From the NCBI GenBank assembly GCA_964392105.1, contig CAYMPA010000111.1, forward strand, positions 1 to 10,310: DNA of 10,310 nt. Reading direction: 5' to 3'. The position numbers were made by a program, and so were the translations under genes. Below the pieces are notes generated by a model. The model ran no database searches. It was not told the DNA's origin and saw nothing but the letters and a program-made list of their open reading frames with translations. Shown piece by piece: positions 1-6,592 of the stretch (positions are counted from its first letter, which is position 1; every line of letters begins with the position of its first letter). This DNA is from UBA7359 sp964392105 (GTDB lineage: Bacteria > Pseudomonadota > Gammaproteobacteria > Eutrophobiales > Eutrophobiaceae).

Positions 1-39
1 TGATCTTATAGTCCGGAAGATACGGCGACTTCTCCTTCG
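1..39. repeat. 39-bp direct repeat, left copy
   Basis: These 39 bases are identical to the last 39 bases of the window (10272-10310). Because the match runs exactly to both ends, it may be an assembly overlap (a circular or repeat-bounded contig) or two copies of a dispersed repeat. The downstream sequence continues into the tandem and palindromic repeat described next, which favours a multi-copy element at the boundary. The gene content is chromosomal, so a small plasmid is unlikely. Confidence 0.85.
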
Positions 40-73
40 TTATTCCCGCAACTTCTCCTTCGTCATTCCCGCG
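28..73. repeat. 23-bp tandem duplication
   Basis: Positions 28-50 and 51-73 are two copies of a 23-bp unit beginning acttctccttcg. They differ only at the equivalent positions 41/64 and 50/73. The second copy runs into the palindrome at 61-88, so the duplication probably copied the left arm of that palindrome together with its leader. Confidence 0.8.
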
Positions 74-88
74 TAGGCGGGAATGACG
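61..88. repeat. Palindromic dispersed repeat (attcccgc/gcgggaat type)
   Basis: A perfect 12-bp inverted repeat, cgtcattcccgc (61-72) and gcgggaatgacg (77-88), encloses a 4-nt loop, gtag. Its core resembles the ATTCCC-N-GGGAAT palindromes dispersed in many proteobacterial genomes, such as dRS3 in Neisseria. It lies downstream of the stop codon of the gene at 182-1165 (minus strand), so in RNA it could also act as a 3' hairpin. It is a repeat by sequence; any function is inference. Confidence 0.75.
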
Positions 89-121
89 ACGTGTTTGAAT
101 TGTCTCAGTAGGGTTATTATT

Positions 122-181
122 TGTCAGATTATATCAAAACCAGATCCTTTAGAATGTTTGGTTAAGTCTGAGGTATTACAA
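122..181. repeat. Interrupted copy of terminal inverted-repeat sequence
   Basis: Positions 122-131 (tgtcagatta) and 162-172 (ttaagtctgag) together match the reverse complement of 10231-10248. Positions 173-181 continue the match at 7 of 9. Here the motif is split by about 30 bp (132-161), whereas at the right end it is continuous. Inverted copies facing both window ends suggest the two termini of a repeat element whose body crosses the window boundary. No transposase is visible. Confidence 0.45.
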
Positions 182-1165
182 CTAATGATTGGATGGGTTA
201 TCCGTCATTTCATCAACAAATCTTTTTGCTTCGGTTGTACTGTAACTATAATGCTGTTTAGCCAAGGTAACAGCACCTATCTTGTCTCCTTTTAATATCC
301 TGTCCAGGATCATGTCATCCAGTTTCTTGCCATTGAGTTGTCCGGTTGAGTCGGTTTCGAGCTTTATATCAGTTTCAATTTGAGAATAATCAGAAAAATA
401 AACCAGAGTCTTTTTAATATTCGGTTTTATACCATTCCAGCGTAATCGCAGGACATTACCATCCACCAGGCTAATCGGATAGTCATGATATTTTGCGCCC
501 GACTGATTTTTTTGCTGATGTTTAATTGTTTTTTCGTTGCGTAAACGTTGTTTTATATCATAAATCTCATGCTTGGCTGCCTTACGTTTTCTCGCCTGAA
601 ACAGTTCATGCTTCAATTCGCCAAGTCTTGATTTTAAAGGCTTCAACTTTCTTTCGTTTGCCAATCCATTTTCTATTTCTTTTAACCCATCTTCTGAAAT
701 ATCTAATTTCACATCAAGATAAGTAAAGAACTCAGTTACATCACCATCAGAACCGGGCTTATGTGAGGTTTCTTTGGTCTTGCGTAACCAGGCAATTTCA
801 CGCCAGTAAAGTTCAATCACGACAGGATCAGTCTCCGGGTAGTAATAATTCTGGAAGGAACGAAATTTTATCAATAGCCGATCCGGGCTGGCCTTCACCA
901 ACCAGTTCGACGGCAACAAACTGGCTCTGAATCGCGACCAGGCAAACCAGGCAATCAGGCCAAACCAGAACCCGAACCAGAGATAACCGGCAAACCCCCA
1001 GAATCCAACCGAACCTGTCATGGAATATCCGATGTAATGCCCGACACAGGCAAGGAACAGGATAAAGAAAATACTAAACGCGATAAAATCGCCTAAGGAG
1101 GATGTTCGAAACTCATGCTCATCCAGGACAGATTCACCCACATTTAAAATACTGATTAGCTTCAT
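182..1165 (-). CDS. Two-TM membrane protein with L7/L12-like C-terminal motif
   Basis: A 327-aa protein without a clear named family. Two hydrophobic helices lie near the N terminus (about residues 26-46 and 55-77, the second rich in Trp and Phe). A soluble region of about 85-150 follows that could be a membrane-anchored beta domain. Residues about 160-220 are rich in Lys, Arg and Glu and probably form a coiled coil. The C terminus (about 285-321, with ILKGDKIGAVTLAKQ then TTEAKRFVDEM) resembles the 'K-I-x-A-(I/V)-K ... EAK-x-V-(D/E)' helices of ribosomal protein L7/L12, a motif found at the ends of many bacterial membrane proteins. The ATG at 1163-1165 has a weak AGGGG about 11 nt upstream. 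The gene is divergent from the macro-like gene, with 53 bp between them that must hold both promoters. It is a real gene by length and domain pattern; function unknown. Confidence 0.8.
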   Translation of the reverse strand: MKLISILNVGESVLDEHEFRTSSLGDFIAFSIFFILFLACVGHYIGYSMTGSVGFWGFAGYLWFGFWFGLIAWFAWSRFRASLLPSNWLVKASPDRLLIKFRSFQNYYYPETDPVVIELYWREIAWLRKTKETSHKPGSDGDVTEFFTYLDVKLDISEDGLKEIENGLANERKLKPLKSRLGELKHELFQARKRKAAKHEIYDIKQRLRNEKTIKHQQKNQSGAKYHDYPISLVDGNVLRLRWNGIKPNIKKTLVYFSDYSQIETDIKLETDSTGQLNGKKLDDMILDRILKGDKIGAVTLAKQHYSYSTTEAKRFVDEMTDNPSNH

Positions 1166-1218
1166 AACAGCTTAAACCCCTGTATTCCCTTGTTTGAACT
1201 GGCTATGCTTTAAGTACT

Positions 1219-1707
1219 ATGGCAAACAATTATACACAACTGGATCGTATCGCCGGCAACACCATTATACAGTTCACCGATACTGATCCGGCCTTGTTAA
1301 TGGTCGATGCCGTTGTTGAAGAACAGGACACCAATCTGTTACTGGGTAAGACACCCGTTATCATGGATACCATTGAAAGTTTCCCGGCACTGGTAAAAAA
1401 GATGGAACAGCAAATACGTGAAATTCCAGGCAACGTCATTGTTAAACAATCTATACCCAGAAGACTTATTGCAATTGTTTATGATGTCGATCACACATCC
1501 ATCAGCAAGAAAACATGGATCAAAAAAGCATTACAAAACATTCTGACACAATGTGATAAAGACAAGATCAAAACACTGGCCATGCCGCTACTCGGCACGA
1601 GCTATGGAAAGCTAAAGGAAGAGACCATCATACAATTACTACAGGACTTACTAGTTAAAAACCGGCAACAATACCTGAAAAAGATATTTATATATCAGAA
1701 TCAATAA
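1219..1707 (+). CDS. Macro-domain-like protein (divergent)
   Basis: A 162-aa protein. Its C-terminal half resembles a macro domain (ADP-ribose-binding fold): a helix, then KIKTLAMPLLGTSYGKL (about 116-132), which corresponds to the 'slalPllGtG.G.' strand and phosphate-binding loop, then a helix that packs after it. The preceding GNVIVKQSIPRRLIAIVYDV (about 71-90) fits the central strands. The N-terminal 'DaiVNAAN' nucleotide-binding motif of typical macro domains is not visible. Residues 28-45 (MVDAVVEEQDTNLLLGK) sit where it should be. Ligand binding is therefore uncertain and it may be a degenerate or repurposed fold. The start is the first in-frame ATG after a stop; no strong Shine-Dalgarno sequence is seen. 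The gene is divergent from the membrane protein at 182-1165. The coding call is secure; the family call is moderate. Confidence 0.6.
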   Translation: MANNYTQLDRIAGNTIIQFTDTDPALLMVDAVVEEQDTNLLLGKTPVIMDTIESFPALVKKMEQQIREIPGNVIVKQSIPRRLIAIVYDVDHTSISKKTWIKKALQNILTQCDKDKIKTLAMPLLGTSYGKLKEETIIQLLQDLLVKNRQQYLKKIFIYQNQ

Positions 1708-1933
1708 AGATTGACTACGCTTGAATATAATATAGAGAATTTGGAGTGATAATCTTGAACAATATGACCGGGGAACCGGCATCATTGTTTTATCTCTGAA
1801 AAAATCAGAAGACAAACAGTATATTAAAGCACCTTAAAATAAGGTCTTTGAATTACTGAGTGGACAGCATATATATCTTTAGGAATCTTATAACCTTAAA
1901 TAAACCTGTTACCATTATTTATTCCGGTTTTCC
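1708..1933. other. Intergenic region between convergent genes, possible ORF remnant
   Basis: This 226-bp AT-rich stretch separates the convergent macro-like and ACT genes. Weak 5-bp hairpin arms (tcaat 1701-1705, attga 1710-1714) overlap the end of the macro-like gene. A short plus-strand open frame at 1751-1837 encodes NLEQYDRGTGIIVLSLKKSE and onward to a stop. It has a protein-like look but no start codon, so it could be the tail of a decayed gene. I see no RNA gene or strong terminator. Confidence 0.3.
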
Positions 1934-2350
1934 CTATTTCGCATTCAGAACTCGTGTTGCCCTTCGATAGTCTTTTGGCTTGACCCACATAATCATACTG
2001 TAGCGACCTCCAGCCGCAGCGATGGCATCTGCTGCTATGATGTTGATCCTTTCATCTGCAAGTTTTTTAATCACCTTGTGAATAGCACCGACCTCATCAC
2101 TGCCCTGTACAAGAAACGCTTTCTTGGTATCACTCAAGCGCCACCTTTCCTTCTTTGCCAGTCTTCGAATACCTGCTATATCATCAGAAACCAGATCGAC
2201 CTGGGCCTTGCCACCGCCCGCTGGAAAACCGCTGAAGGCTAGCATATTTATGCCGGCTTCCCTGATTGCACTCAATACTTTTTCCCCCTGTCCTGCCCTG
2301 CTTGAAACCATCAATTTACAGTAATTCACCTTACGGATCCGGTATGCCAT
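1934..2350 (-). CDS. Tandem ACT-domain protein
   Basis: A 138-aa protein made of two ACT domains, about residues 11-75 and 78-135. Each has the beta-alpha-beta-beta-alpha-beta rhythm. The first contains GQGEKVLSAIREAGINMLAF; the second contains GSDEVGAIHKVIKKLADERI, followed by the conserved strand GGRYSMIMWVKP. ACT domains bind small ligands, usually amino acids, and act as regulatory modules. Stand-alone tandem-ACT proteins like this one have no enzymatic domain, and the partner is unknown. The start is well supported: a strong Shine-Dalgarno (GGGAGGGG, complement of 2354-2361) lies 3 nt upstream of the ATG. The downstream neighbour is convergent and the upstream epimerase is 148 bp away, so the gene is probably monocistronic. 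Confidence 0.85.
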   Translation of the reverse strand: MAYRIRKVNYCKLMVSSRAGQGEKVLSAIREAGINMLAFSGFPAGGGKAQVDLVSDDIAGIRRLAKKERWRLSDTKKAFLVQGSDEVGAIHKVIKKLADERINIIAADAIAAAGGRYSMIMWVKPKDYRRATRVLNAK

Positions 2351-2353
2351 GTT

Positions 2354-2361
2354 CCCCTCCC
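2354..2361 (-). promoter_or_regulatory. Strong RBS of the ACT-domain gene
   Basis: The complement reads GGGAGGGG close to the ATG at 2348-2350. This fixes the start of the tandem-ACT protein, and no competing upstream start has comparable support. Confidence 0.7.
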
Positions 2362-2395
2362 TATCTTGTGAGTTGTATTTATATGATTAAGTGTA

Positions 2396-2415
2396 GTTCA
2401 TCTTGCTGAATGAAC
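2396..2415. promoter_or_regulatory. Inverted repeat upstream of the ACT gene
   Basis: A perfect 6-bp inverted repeat, gttcat (2396-2401) and atgaac (2410-2415), has an 8-bp spacer. It lies about 46 bp upstream of the ACT-domain gene and could be an operator or part of a leader hairpin. Such a short repeat can arise by chance. Confidence 0.25.
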
Positions 2416-2498
2416 AATGCACAGCGGTAATATACTTAGCTTAAAAATCGATCTGGTTGAATGATTCATTATCAATTCGCTGACACTCATTTTGATCA

Positions 2499-3578
2499 TT
2501 ACTGTGTTAGCACGCCACCATGACCATAACTTCCGACATCAAGTTGGTAACACGGGCCTTCTGCGATATACCCACCACACACAGGATCTTCAGCCAGGAG
2601 TAATGGCGTATCGAGATCAATCCAATCGAATCCTCCCAACCCTGCTGCATAATGTGCACTGAAGCCCATAGCTATCCGTGTTTCCACCATACCGCCGATC
2701 ATAAGCCCGATCCCGTTAGCTTTAGCGATCGCGGCAATCTCCATGGCTTGTACAACACCGCACTTGGCAATTTTGATATTAATCACCTGTGCCAGTTTGT
2801 CCTTCACTATACGGATCGCATCATGCGGCGATCGGCAAGACTCATCAGCGGCAACAGGCACACCGGCTCCTTTAGCCAACCTGCCCAATCCTTCCCAATC
2901 CTCACGTGCAACAGGTTGTTCAAGTAACGCCGGTTCGATACCTGAACGACGCAGTTGTGCCAGGACATCCTGTGTTTCCTCAACCGTAAAACCGGTATTC
3001 GCATCGAGTACTAGGCGGCAATCATTAAAACCGCGCCGGATAGCAAATATTCGTTCAATATCACTGTTGATATCCCGCCCAATCTTCGTCTTGATAATTT
3101 CAAAACCTTCTCGCTGGTATTGTCTTGCCAGACGTTCCGCTTCGTCTGCAGAACAGATCGGAATGGTAATATCAGTCATAACGCTGTCAGCATGGCCACC
3201 AAAAAACTGAAACAACGGAACTTGCCAACTGTGAGCAAGCGCATCGATCAAGGCCATTTCAAGTCCGCATCGAACCGATGGATATTCGGGTAAACGTTCC
3301 AATAACTCTGCTGCAATACTCCGCCATTCATCGGCATTTCTACCCAGTAATAATGTTGCTTCTCTATCAAGGACCGTCATGGCAATGGCCTGGTCTTCAA
3401 CGGTCAATGGAGGTAGTGTCGGTGTTTCCCCCCACCCGATAGCACCATCGGCAAGTGTTATCTGTATAGCGACATTGTTGATTGATGATTGATTAGAAAC
3501 AGCAATGTTAAAAGGGGCGGTTAATTGGACATCAAGTGGATAAATATCAATACATTTAATTTCAAGACGTTTACTCAT
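2499..3578 (-). CDS. Dipeptide epimerase (L-Ala-D/L-Glu epimerase type), enolase superfamily
   Basis: A 359-aa member of the mandelate racemase/muconate lactonizing group, full length for the family. The N-terminal capping domain covers about residues 5-125 and the TIM barrel about 135-350. Visible catalytic features: KTK (Lys163, Lys165) as the base on one face; metal ligands Asp192 (LDANTGF), Glu220 (LLEQP) and Asp245 (AADES); Lys269 in NIKIAKCG as the opposing base. The DLDTPLLLAEDP segment has the Asp321-x-Asp323 pair that binds the amino group of the dipeptide in Ala-Glu epimerases. That pair argues for dipeptide epimerase over muconate cycloisomerase or o-succinylbenzoate synthase. The usual role is interconverting L-Ala-D-Glu and L-Ala-L-Glu during recycling of murein peptides in the cytoplasm. 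No peptidase or murein-peptide transporter is adjacent, so the exact dipeptide is inferred. Confidence 0.9.
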   Translation of the reverse strand: MSKRLEIKCIDIYPLDVQLTAPFNIAVSNQSSINNVAIQITLADGAIGWGETPTLPPLTVEDQAIAMTVLDREATLLLGRNADEWRSIAAELLERLPEYPSVRCGLEMALIDALAHSWQVPLFQFFGGHADSVMTDITIPICSADEAERLARQYQREGFEIIKTKIGRDINSDIERIFAIRRGFNDCRLVLDANTGFTVEETQDVLAQLRRSGIEPALLEQPVAREDWEGLGRLAKGAGVPVAADESCRSPHDAIRIVKDKLAQVINIKIAKCGVVQAMEIAAIAKANGIGLMIGGMVETRIAMGFSAHYAAGLGGFDWIDLDTPLLLAEDPVCGGYIAEGPCYQLDVGSYGHGGVLTQ

Positions 3579-3684
3579 CCGATCCCAGCCCCATAGATTT
3601 ACGACCTGTGCTTATTTTATTAACTGTTTATTATTATTGTTCTTTAACAACTCTAACGCTGATTAGTTGCTATAGGATACTTTT

Positions 3685-3908
3685 AAAAATAGTGATTTTT
3701 TTGTGGCCGGTTTTTGCTCCTGCACCAACAGTAGGTGCTATAGGCGAAACCGGCATACAGTACATCCCTGTACATAAGTACAAGACTACAATTAGACGTC
3801 CATGTATATTAGAACTTCGCGCGGACGACTGCATGGACGCAGGAGGTAGAGCAACGCCGGGAGCAGTTGCCGAGACGACACCGCAATTGCAAAAAAAGTG
3901 CATTTTCA
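3685..3908 (+). repeat. MITE-like structured intergenic element, copy A
   Basis: This element fills most of the 339-bp gap between the epimerase start (3578) and the PEBP stop (3918). Its ends are related inverted repeats: 3686-3703 (aaaat, agtga, ttttttt, g) against the complement of 3890-3906 (aaaat, gcac, ttttttt, g). Inside are an 8-bp stem gccggttt (3706-3713)/aaaccggc (3747-3754), a nested gcacc/ggtgc stem (3722-3726/3734-3738), tacag/ctgta (3756-3760/3768-3772), and an 8-bp cgtccatg/catggacg pair (3797-3804/3832-3839). Blocks tttttgctcctgca, gcatacagtac, ctgtacataa and the right end recur in the same order in copy B on the opposite strand. Open frames on both strands here are by-products of the repeat. 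Confidence 0.7.
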
Positions 3909-3917
3909 GAAGTGTCC

Positions 3918-4484
3918 TTAATGTTGATAGGTTCCTATTAATTCTACTTGCTCAATGATATGACCTTCCATTGCCTGTTCAACTTCGACCTTGGTCGGTT
4001 GATCGAGATCGGGTAGTACAGTATCCAGTGCATAGAGCTTATGGAAATAACGATGACGACCAATCGGCGGACATGGGCCACCATAGCCAGTACGTTTCCA
4101 GTCATTTAATCCTTGTAATGTGCCTTCCGGTAACTCGCTATCTTTGATCGCTTCGGCTAAACCGGATGAAGAAGTGGATATGTTATATAACACCCAATGC
4201 ACCCAGGTCATTTTTGGAGCAGCGGGATCCGGAGCATCCGGATCGTCAATAATCAGGACCAGGCTATTGGCATTTTCAGGGATGTCCGACCAGTTGAGTT
4301 CCGGCGAAATATCCTTGCCATCACAAGTATACAAAGCAGGGATATCACCATCATGACTAAACACGGGGGAAATAATGTTCATGCTCATCATCGCTCTCCT
4401 TTTTGATTCGGCCTGCACGTTTACAAATCCTGTACAAGTTATTATTAAAATCAGGATATTTAAGATAACTTTACGCTTTGTCAT
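3918..4484 (-). CDS. YbhB/YbcL-family PEBP (Raf kinase inhibitor-like) protein
   Basis: A phosphatidylethanolamine-binding-protein fold of the bacterial YbhB/YbcL type. Family motifs are all present: CDGKDISPELNW, DDPDAP, TWVHWVLYN and YGGPCPPIGRHRYFHKLYALD, which build the conserved anion-binding pocket. No enzymatic reaction is known for the family. The start is ambiguous. From the ATG at 4482-4484 (MTKRKVILNILILIITCTGF) the N terminus looks like a signal peptide with cleavage after VQA, which predicts a periplasmic protein. An in-frame ATG pair at 4386-4391 has a much better ribosome site (AAGGAG) and would give a cytoplasmic protein of about 157 aa, the size of E. coli YbhB. The open frame also extends to an ATG at 4500-4502. 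The gene is the last in the nfeD-side cluster, 55 bp after the radical SAM gene counted from 4502. The family is certain; the start is not. Confidence 0.9.
   Translation of the reverse strand: MTKRKVILNILILIITCTGFVNVQAESKRRAMMSMNIISPVFSHDGDIPALYTCDGKDISPELNWSDIPENANSLVLIIDDPDAPDPAAPKMTWVHWVLYNISTSSSGLAEAIKDSELPEGTLQGLNDWKRTGYGGPCPPIGRHRYFHKLYALDTVLPDLDQPTKVEVEQAMEGHIIEQVELIGTYQH
4396..4401 (-). promoter_or_regulatory. Internal Shine-Dalgarno in the PEBP gene
   Basis: The complement of 4396-4401 reads AAGGAG. It lies 4 nt from the ATG at 4389-4391 and 7 nt from the ATG at 4386-4388, a near-ideal spacing for the latter. It falls just after the sequence that encodes the putative signal peptide, so it either marks the true start or a second, cytoplasmic start. 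Confidence 0.6.
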
Positions 4485-4557
4485 TATTTTAAAATACAAC
4501 ATAATCGCGTTATCTGTTTGCTGCCCAAAAAAATCAAGCGGGTGACATAATCGCTTA

Positions 4558-5535
4558 TTAGCGTTGATCCAGACGCGTTAAGCCTGTATGAAGTGCAGCA
4601 TCACGGGCCGCTTGTAACTCTTCAATATAGGGTCGCCGGTTGATGTCCTGGTACTTTTGCTTTTTATCTGCATCACCCACCTGGTAATCAGGTCGATACT
4701 GGCACATAACATTAATATATGTATCTGCTGATAATTCATTAGCTAACCATTTAAATATTTCACTTGCTTCATCCGTCTGACCCGGCATAACGAGATGCCG
4801 CACCAAGACACCACGCTTTGCTAAACCATCTGTACCAAATTTTAGGACACCCACTTGCCGATGCATTTCCTTGATCGCTGCACGTGCTTTTTCCGGATAG
4901 TCTTTTGCTTTTGCAAATCGCCGCGCACTTTCTTTATGCCAGAATTTAAAGTCGGGCATGTAAATATCAACCAGACCATCCAGTAACTGCAATGAGGAAA
5001 GTGCATCATAAGCACTGGTGTTATAGACAATGGGTAATCGCAGGCCTCTTGAGATAGCCGCAGCAATCGCTTCAATGACCTGCGGGGCGACATGCTCAGG
5101 TGTTACAAAATTAATATTGTGGCATCCGCGATCCTGCAGTGCCAACATCATATCGGCAATCTCATCCGCATTACATTCCCTGCCGGATCGCCGTTGCGAG
5201 ATATCCCAATTCTGACAAAACACACAACGCAGACTACACAAATCAAAAAAGATCGTGCCCGATCCATTCCACCCACGTAAACAATCCTCTTCACCAAAGT
5301 GAGGAAACACACTACTGACAATAGCATAGCGCCCGGTGTTGCAAACCCGTTTCTCATCTTGCAGACGATTAACATGACAATCACGCGGACAAGCGCAACA
5401 ATCTTCCAGCTCTTTTAATGCGAGAGCAACGCGATCCTGAAGTTCACCACGTCGATACGCTTGCAGGTAAGCTGGTTCAAACTCTCGCAATACAAAGTCA
5501 GAATTTAACGTTGTCGCTTGTACGTTAGCAAACAT
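4558..5535 (-). CDS. PflX-like radical SAM protein (COG1313 type)
   Basis: A 325-aa radical S-adenosylmethionine protein. The cluster motif is CSLRCVFCQNW: Cys100, Cys104 and Cys107 (CxxxCxxC) bind the SAM-cleaving [4Fe-4S] centre. Upstream is a second cysteine group, CCACPRDCHVNR (Cys46, 47, 49, 53) with Cys65, typical of PflX proteins, which resemble pyruvate-formate-lyase activating enzymes. NFVTPEHVAPQ and LPIVYNTSAYD are the family's barrel strands, and LVDIYMPDFKFW follows. The substrate is unknown. A pyruvate-formate-lyase activator role is not supported, since no glycyl-radical enzyme is nearby. The AmmeMemoRadiSam enzyme is a related alternative. The gene lies 31 bp downstream of the slipin gene on the same strand and is probably cotranscribed. 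The start ATG has only a weak ribosome site. Confidence 0.85.
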   Translation of the reverse strand: MFANVQATTLNSDFVLREFEPAYLQAYRRGELQDRVALALKELEDCCACPRDCHVNRLQDEKRVCNTGRYAIVSSVFPHFGEEDCLRGWNGSGTIFFDLCSLRCVFCQNWDISQRRSGRECNADEIADMMLALQDRGCHNINFVTPEHVAPQVIEAIAAAISRGLRLPIVYNTSAYDALSSLQLLDGLVDIYMPDFKFWHKESARRFAKAKDYPEKARAAIKEMHRQVGVLKFGTDGLAKRGVLVRHLVMPGQTDEASEIFKWLANELSADTYINVMCQYRPDYQVGDADKKQKYQDINRRPYIEELQAARDAALHTGLTRLDQR

Positions 5536-5566
5536 GATATGCCGGGATAAATAAACGATGATTACA

Positions 5567-6316
5567 TTAGTCTTTCGAACCCATATTTAACAAAGGTTTT
5601 AGCAGATCCATTGGAACTGGAAAGGCAATGGTCGAATTTTTTTCTCCCGCGATTTCAGTCAATGTTTGTAGATAACGCAATTGCATACTTTGAGAATTTT
5701 TTGACAATACTTCAGCAGCCTGCAACAGTTTTTCCGAGGCCTGCAATTCTCCTTCGGCATGAATGACCTTGGCACGTCGCTCACGTTCGGCCTCAGCCTG
5801 TTTTGCAATGGCACGTATCATACTTTCATTGATATCCACATGTTTAATTTCAACATTAGCGACTTTAATGCCCCAGGCATCAGTTTGTTTATCCAATATC
5901 TCCTGGATATCCAGATTCAGCTTTTCCCGCTCGGCCAGCATTTCATCTAAATCGTGTTGTCCGAGGACAGAACGTAATGTTGTCTGGGCGAGTTGACTCG
6001 TGGCGGCATGAAAATTTTCTACTTGAATGATGGCCCGTTCCGGATCAATAACACGAAAATACACAACTGCGTTGACCTTGACCGAGACATTATCCCGCGA
6101 GATTACATCCTGGCTTGGTACATCCATTACTACTGTACGTAATTCAACACGTTCGATTTGTTGTACCAGGGGGATGATTATGATGAGGCCCGGTCCCTTA
6201 ACCGAAGTAAACCGTCCAAGTGTAAAAACAACAGCGCGTTCATATTCACGCAAGATCTTGAAGATCATTGGCAGAATAATAATTAATCCAATGACGATAT
6301 ACATTATGGTTTTCAT
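5567..6316 (-). CDS. Slipin (prokaryotic stomatin), SPFH/band 7 protein
   Basis: A 249-aa slipin of usual size. An N-terminal membrane hairpin or helix (about residues 3-20) is followed by REYERAVVFTLGRF and the SPFH domain (about 25-165, including VPSQDVISRDNVSVKVNAVVYF). A charged coiled coil comes next (about 170-215, EAERERRAKVIHAEGELQAS). The C-terminal hydrophobic tail (SMQLRYLQTLTEIAGE, then STIAFPVPMDLLKPLL) is the region cleaved by the partner NfeD protease in the Pyrococcus PH1510/PH1511 pair. It likely forms membrane-bound oligomers that scaffold membrane microdomains. The start is fixed by a strong Shine-Dalgarno, AAGGAGGG. The gene follows nfeD on the same strand, but with an unusually long 276-bp gap that holds repeat copy B. 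Confidence 0.92.
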   Translation of the reverse strand: MKTIMYIVIGLIIILPMIFKILREYERAVVFTLGRFTSVKGPGLIIIIPLVQQIERVELRTVVMDVPSQDVISRDNVSVKVNAVVYFRVIDPERAIIQVENFHAATSQLAQTTLRSVLGQHDLDEMLAEREKLNLDIQEILDKQTDAWGIKVANVEIKHVDINESMIRAIAKQAEAERERRAKVIHAEGELQASEKLLQAAEVLSKNSQSMQLRYLQTLTEIAGEKNSTIAFPVPMDLLKPLLNMGSKD

Positions 6317-6324
6317 ATCAGTAT

Positions 6325-6332
6325 CCCTCCTT
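6325..6332 (-). promoter_or_regulatory. Strong RBS of the slipin gene
   Basis: The complement reads AAGGAGGG, 8 nt before the ATG at 6314-6316. It settles the start and shows that translation begins independently of the distant nfeD stop codon. Confidence 0.75.
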
Positions 6333-6353
6333 CAATCTAGAAACCTCAGTTGA

Positions 6354-6522
6354 ACTCGTTTGAATGTGCTTTTTTTAGACTCAGTTGCGCCGACTAAAAA
6401 GCCGCACATAGTTATGTACAGGACGTACTGTATGCTGTTTTTGCAGGAGCAAAAAACAGCGATTCTACGTAAGGCTTTTGCCGTTAAGCAAATGGGCCTA
6501 AAAAACGTGCAATTAAACGAGT
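6354..6522 (-). repeat. MITE-like foldback element, copy B
   Basis: A 169-bp element. Its 25-bp ends, 6354-6378 and the complement of 6498-6522, match at 19 of 25 positions: both start actcgttt and end with a T-run then ag. Weaker similarity continues inward for about 33 bp. The centre is an 11-bp hairpin, gctgtttttgc (6434-6444) against 6449-6460 with one bulged A and loop agga. Read on the minus strand it shares ordered blocks with copy A: tttttgctcctgca (complement 6442-6455), gcatacagtac (complement 6425-6435), ctgtacataa (complement 6412-6421) and the A-run terminus. It has no coding capacity. It lies between nfeD and the slipin gene and could modulate readthrough. Confidence 0.65.
6434..6460. 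other. Central hairpin of copy B, between nfeD and slipin
   Basis: A stem of 11 base pairs with one bulged A and a 4-nt loop. In the operon direction, the transcript would meet this hairpin between the nfeD stop and the slipin start. It has U-rich arms but no clean trailing U-run, so partial attenuation or mRNA stabilisation is more plausible than full termination. This is inference. Confidence 0.4.
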
Positions 6523-6592
6523 AGGCGAACTCACCGAATAGGTGAAGTTCTAACATACTGTAATTTTTCGATTTACAACGCATAATTCTGGT

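Noticed and set aside
1..88. CRISPR-like array at the left end
   Set aside because: There are only two adjoining 23-bp units with no spacer between them, plus a palindrome, and no cas genes.
1751..1837. Short protein-like plus-strand frame after the macro-like gene
   Set aside because: It has no start codon and follows a stop directly upstream. At most it is a gene remnant, too short to assign.
2743..3210. Plus-strand open frame opposite the dipeptide epimerase
   Set aside because: It is the antisense shadow of a well-supported enzyme, Ser/Arg-rich, with no domain.
3608..3958. Open reading frames on both strands between the epimerase and PEBP genes (also 3670-3903, minus)
   Set aside because: They overlap each other and lie within repeat copy A with its nested inverted repeats. 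The products have no domain, and no ribosome site was seen.
6332..6583. Minus-strand open frame of 83 codons between nfeD and slipin
   Set aside because: It coincides with foldback copy B and overlaps the slipin ribosome site. The Cys/Phe-rich product looks like translated repeat.
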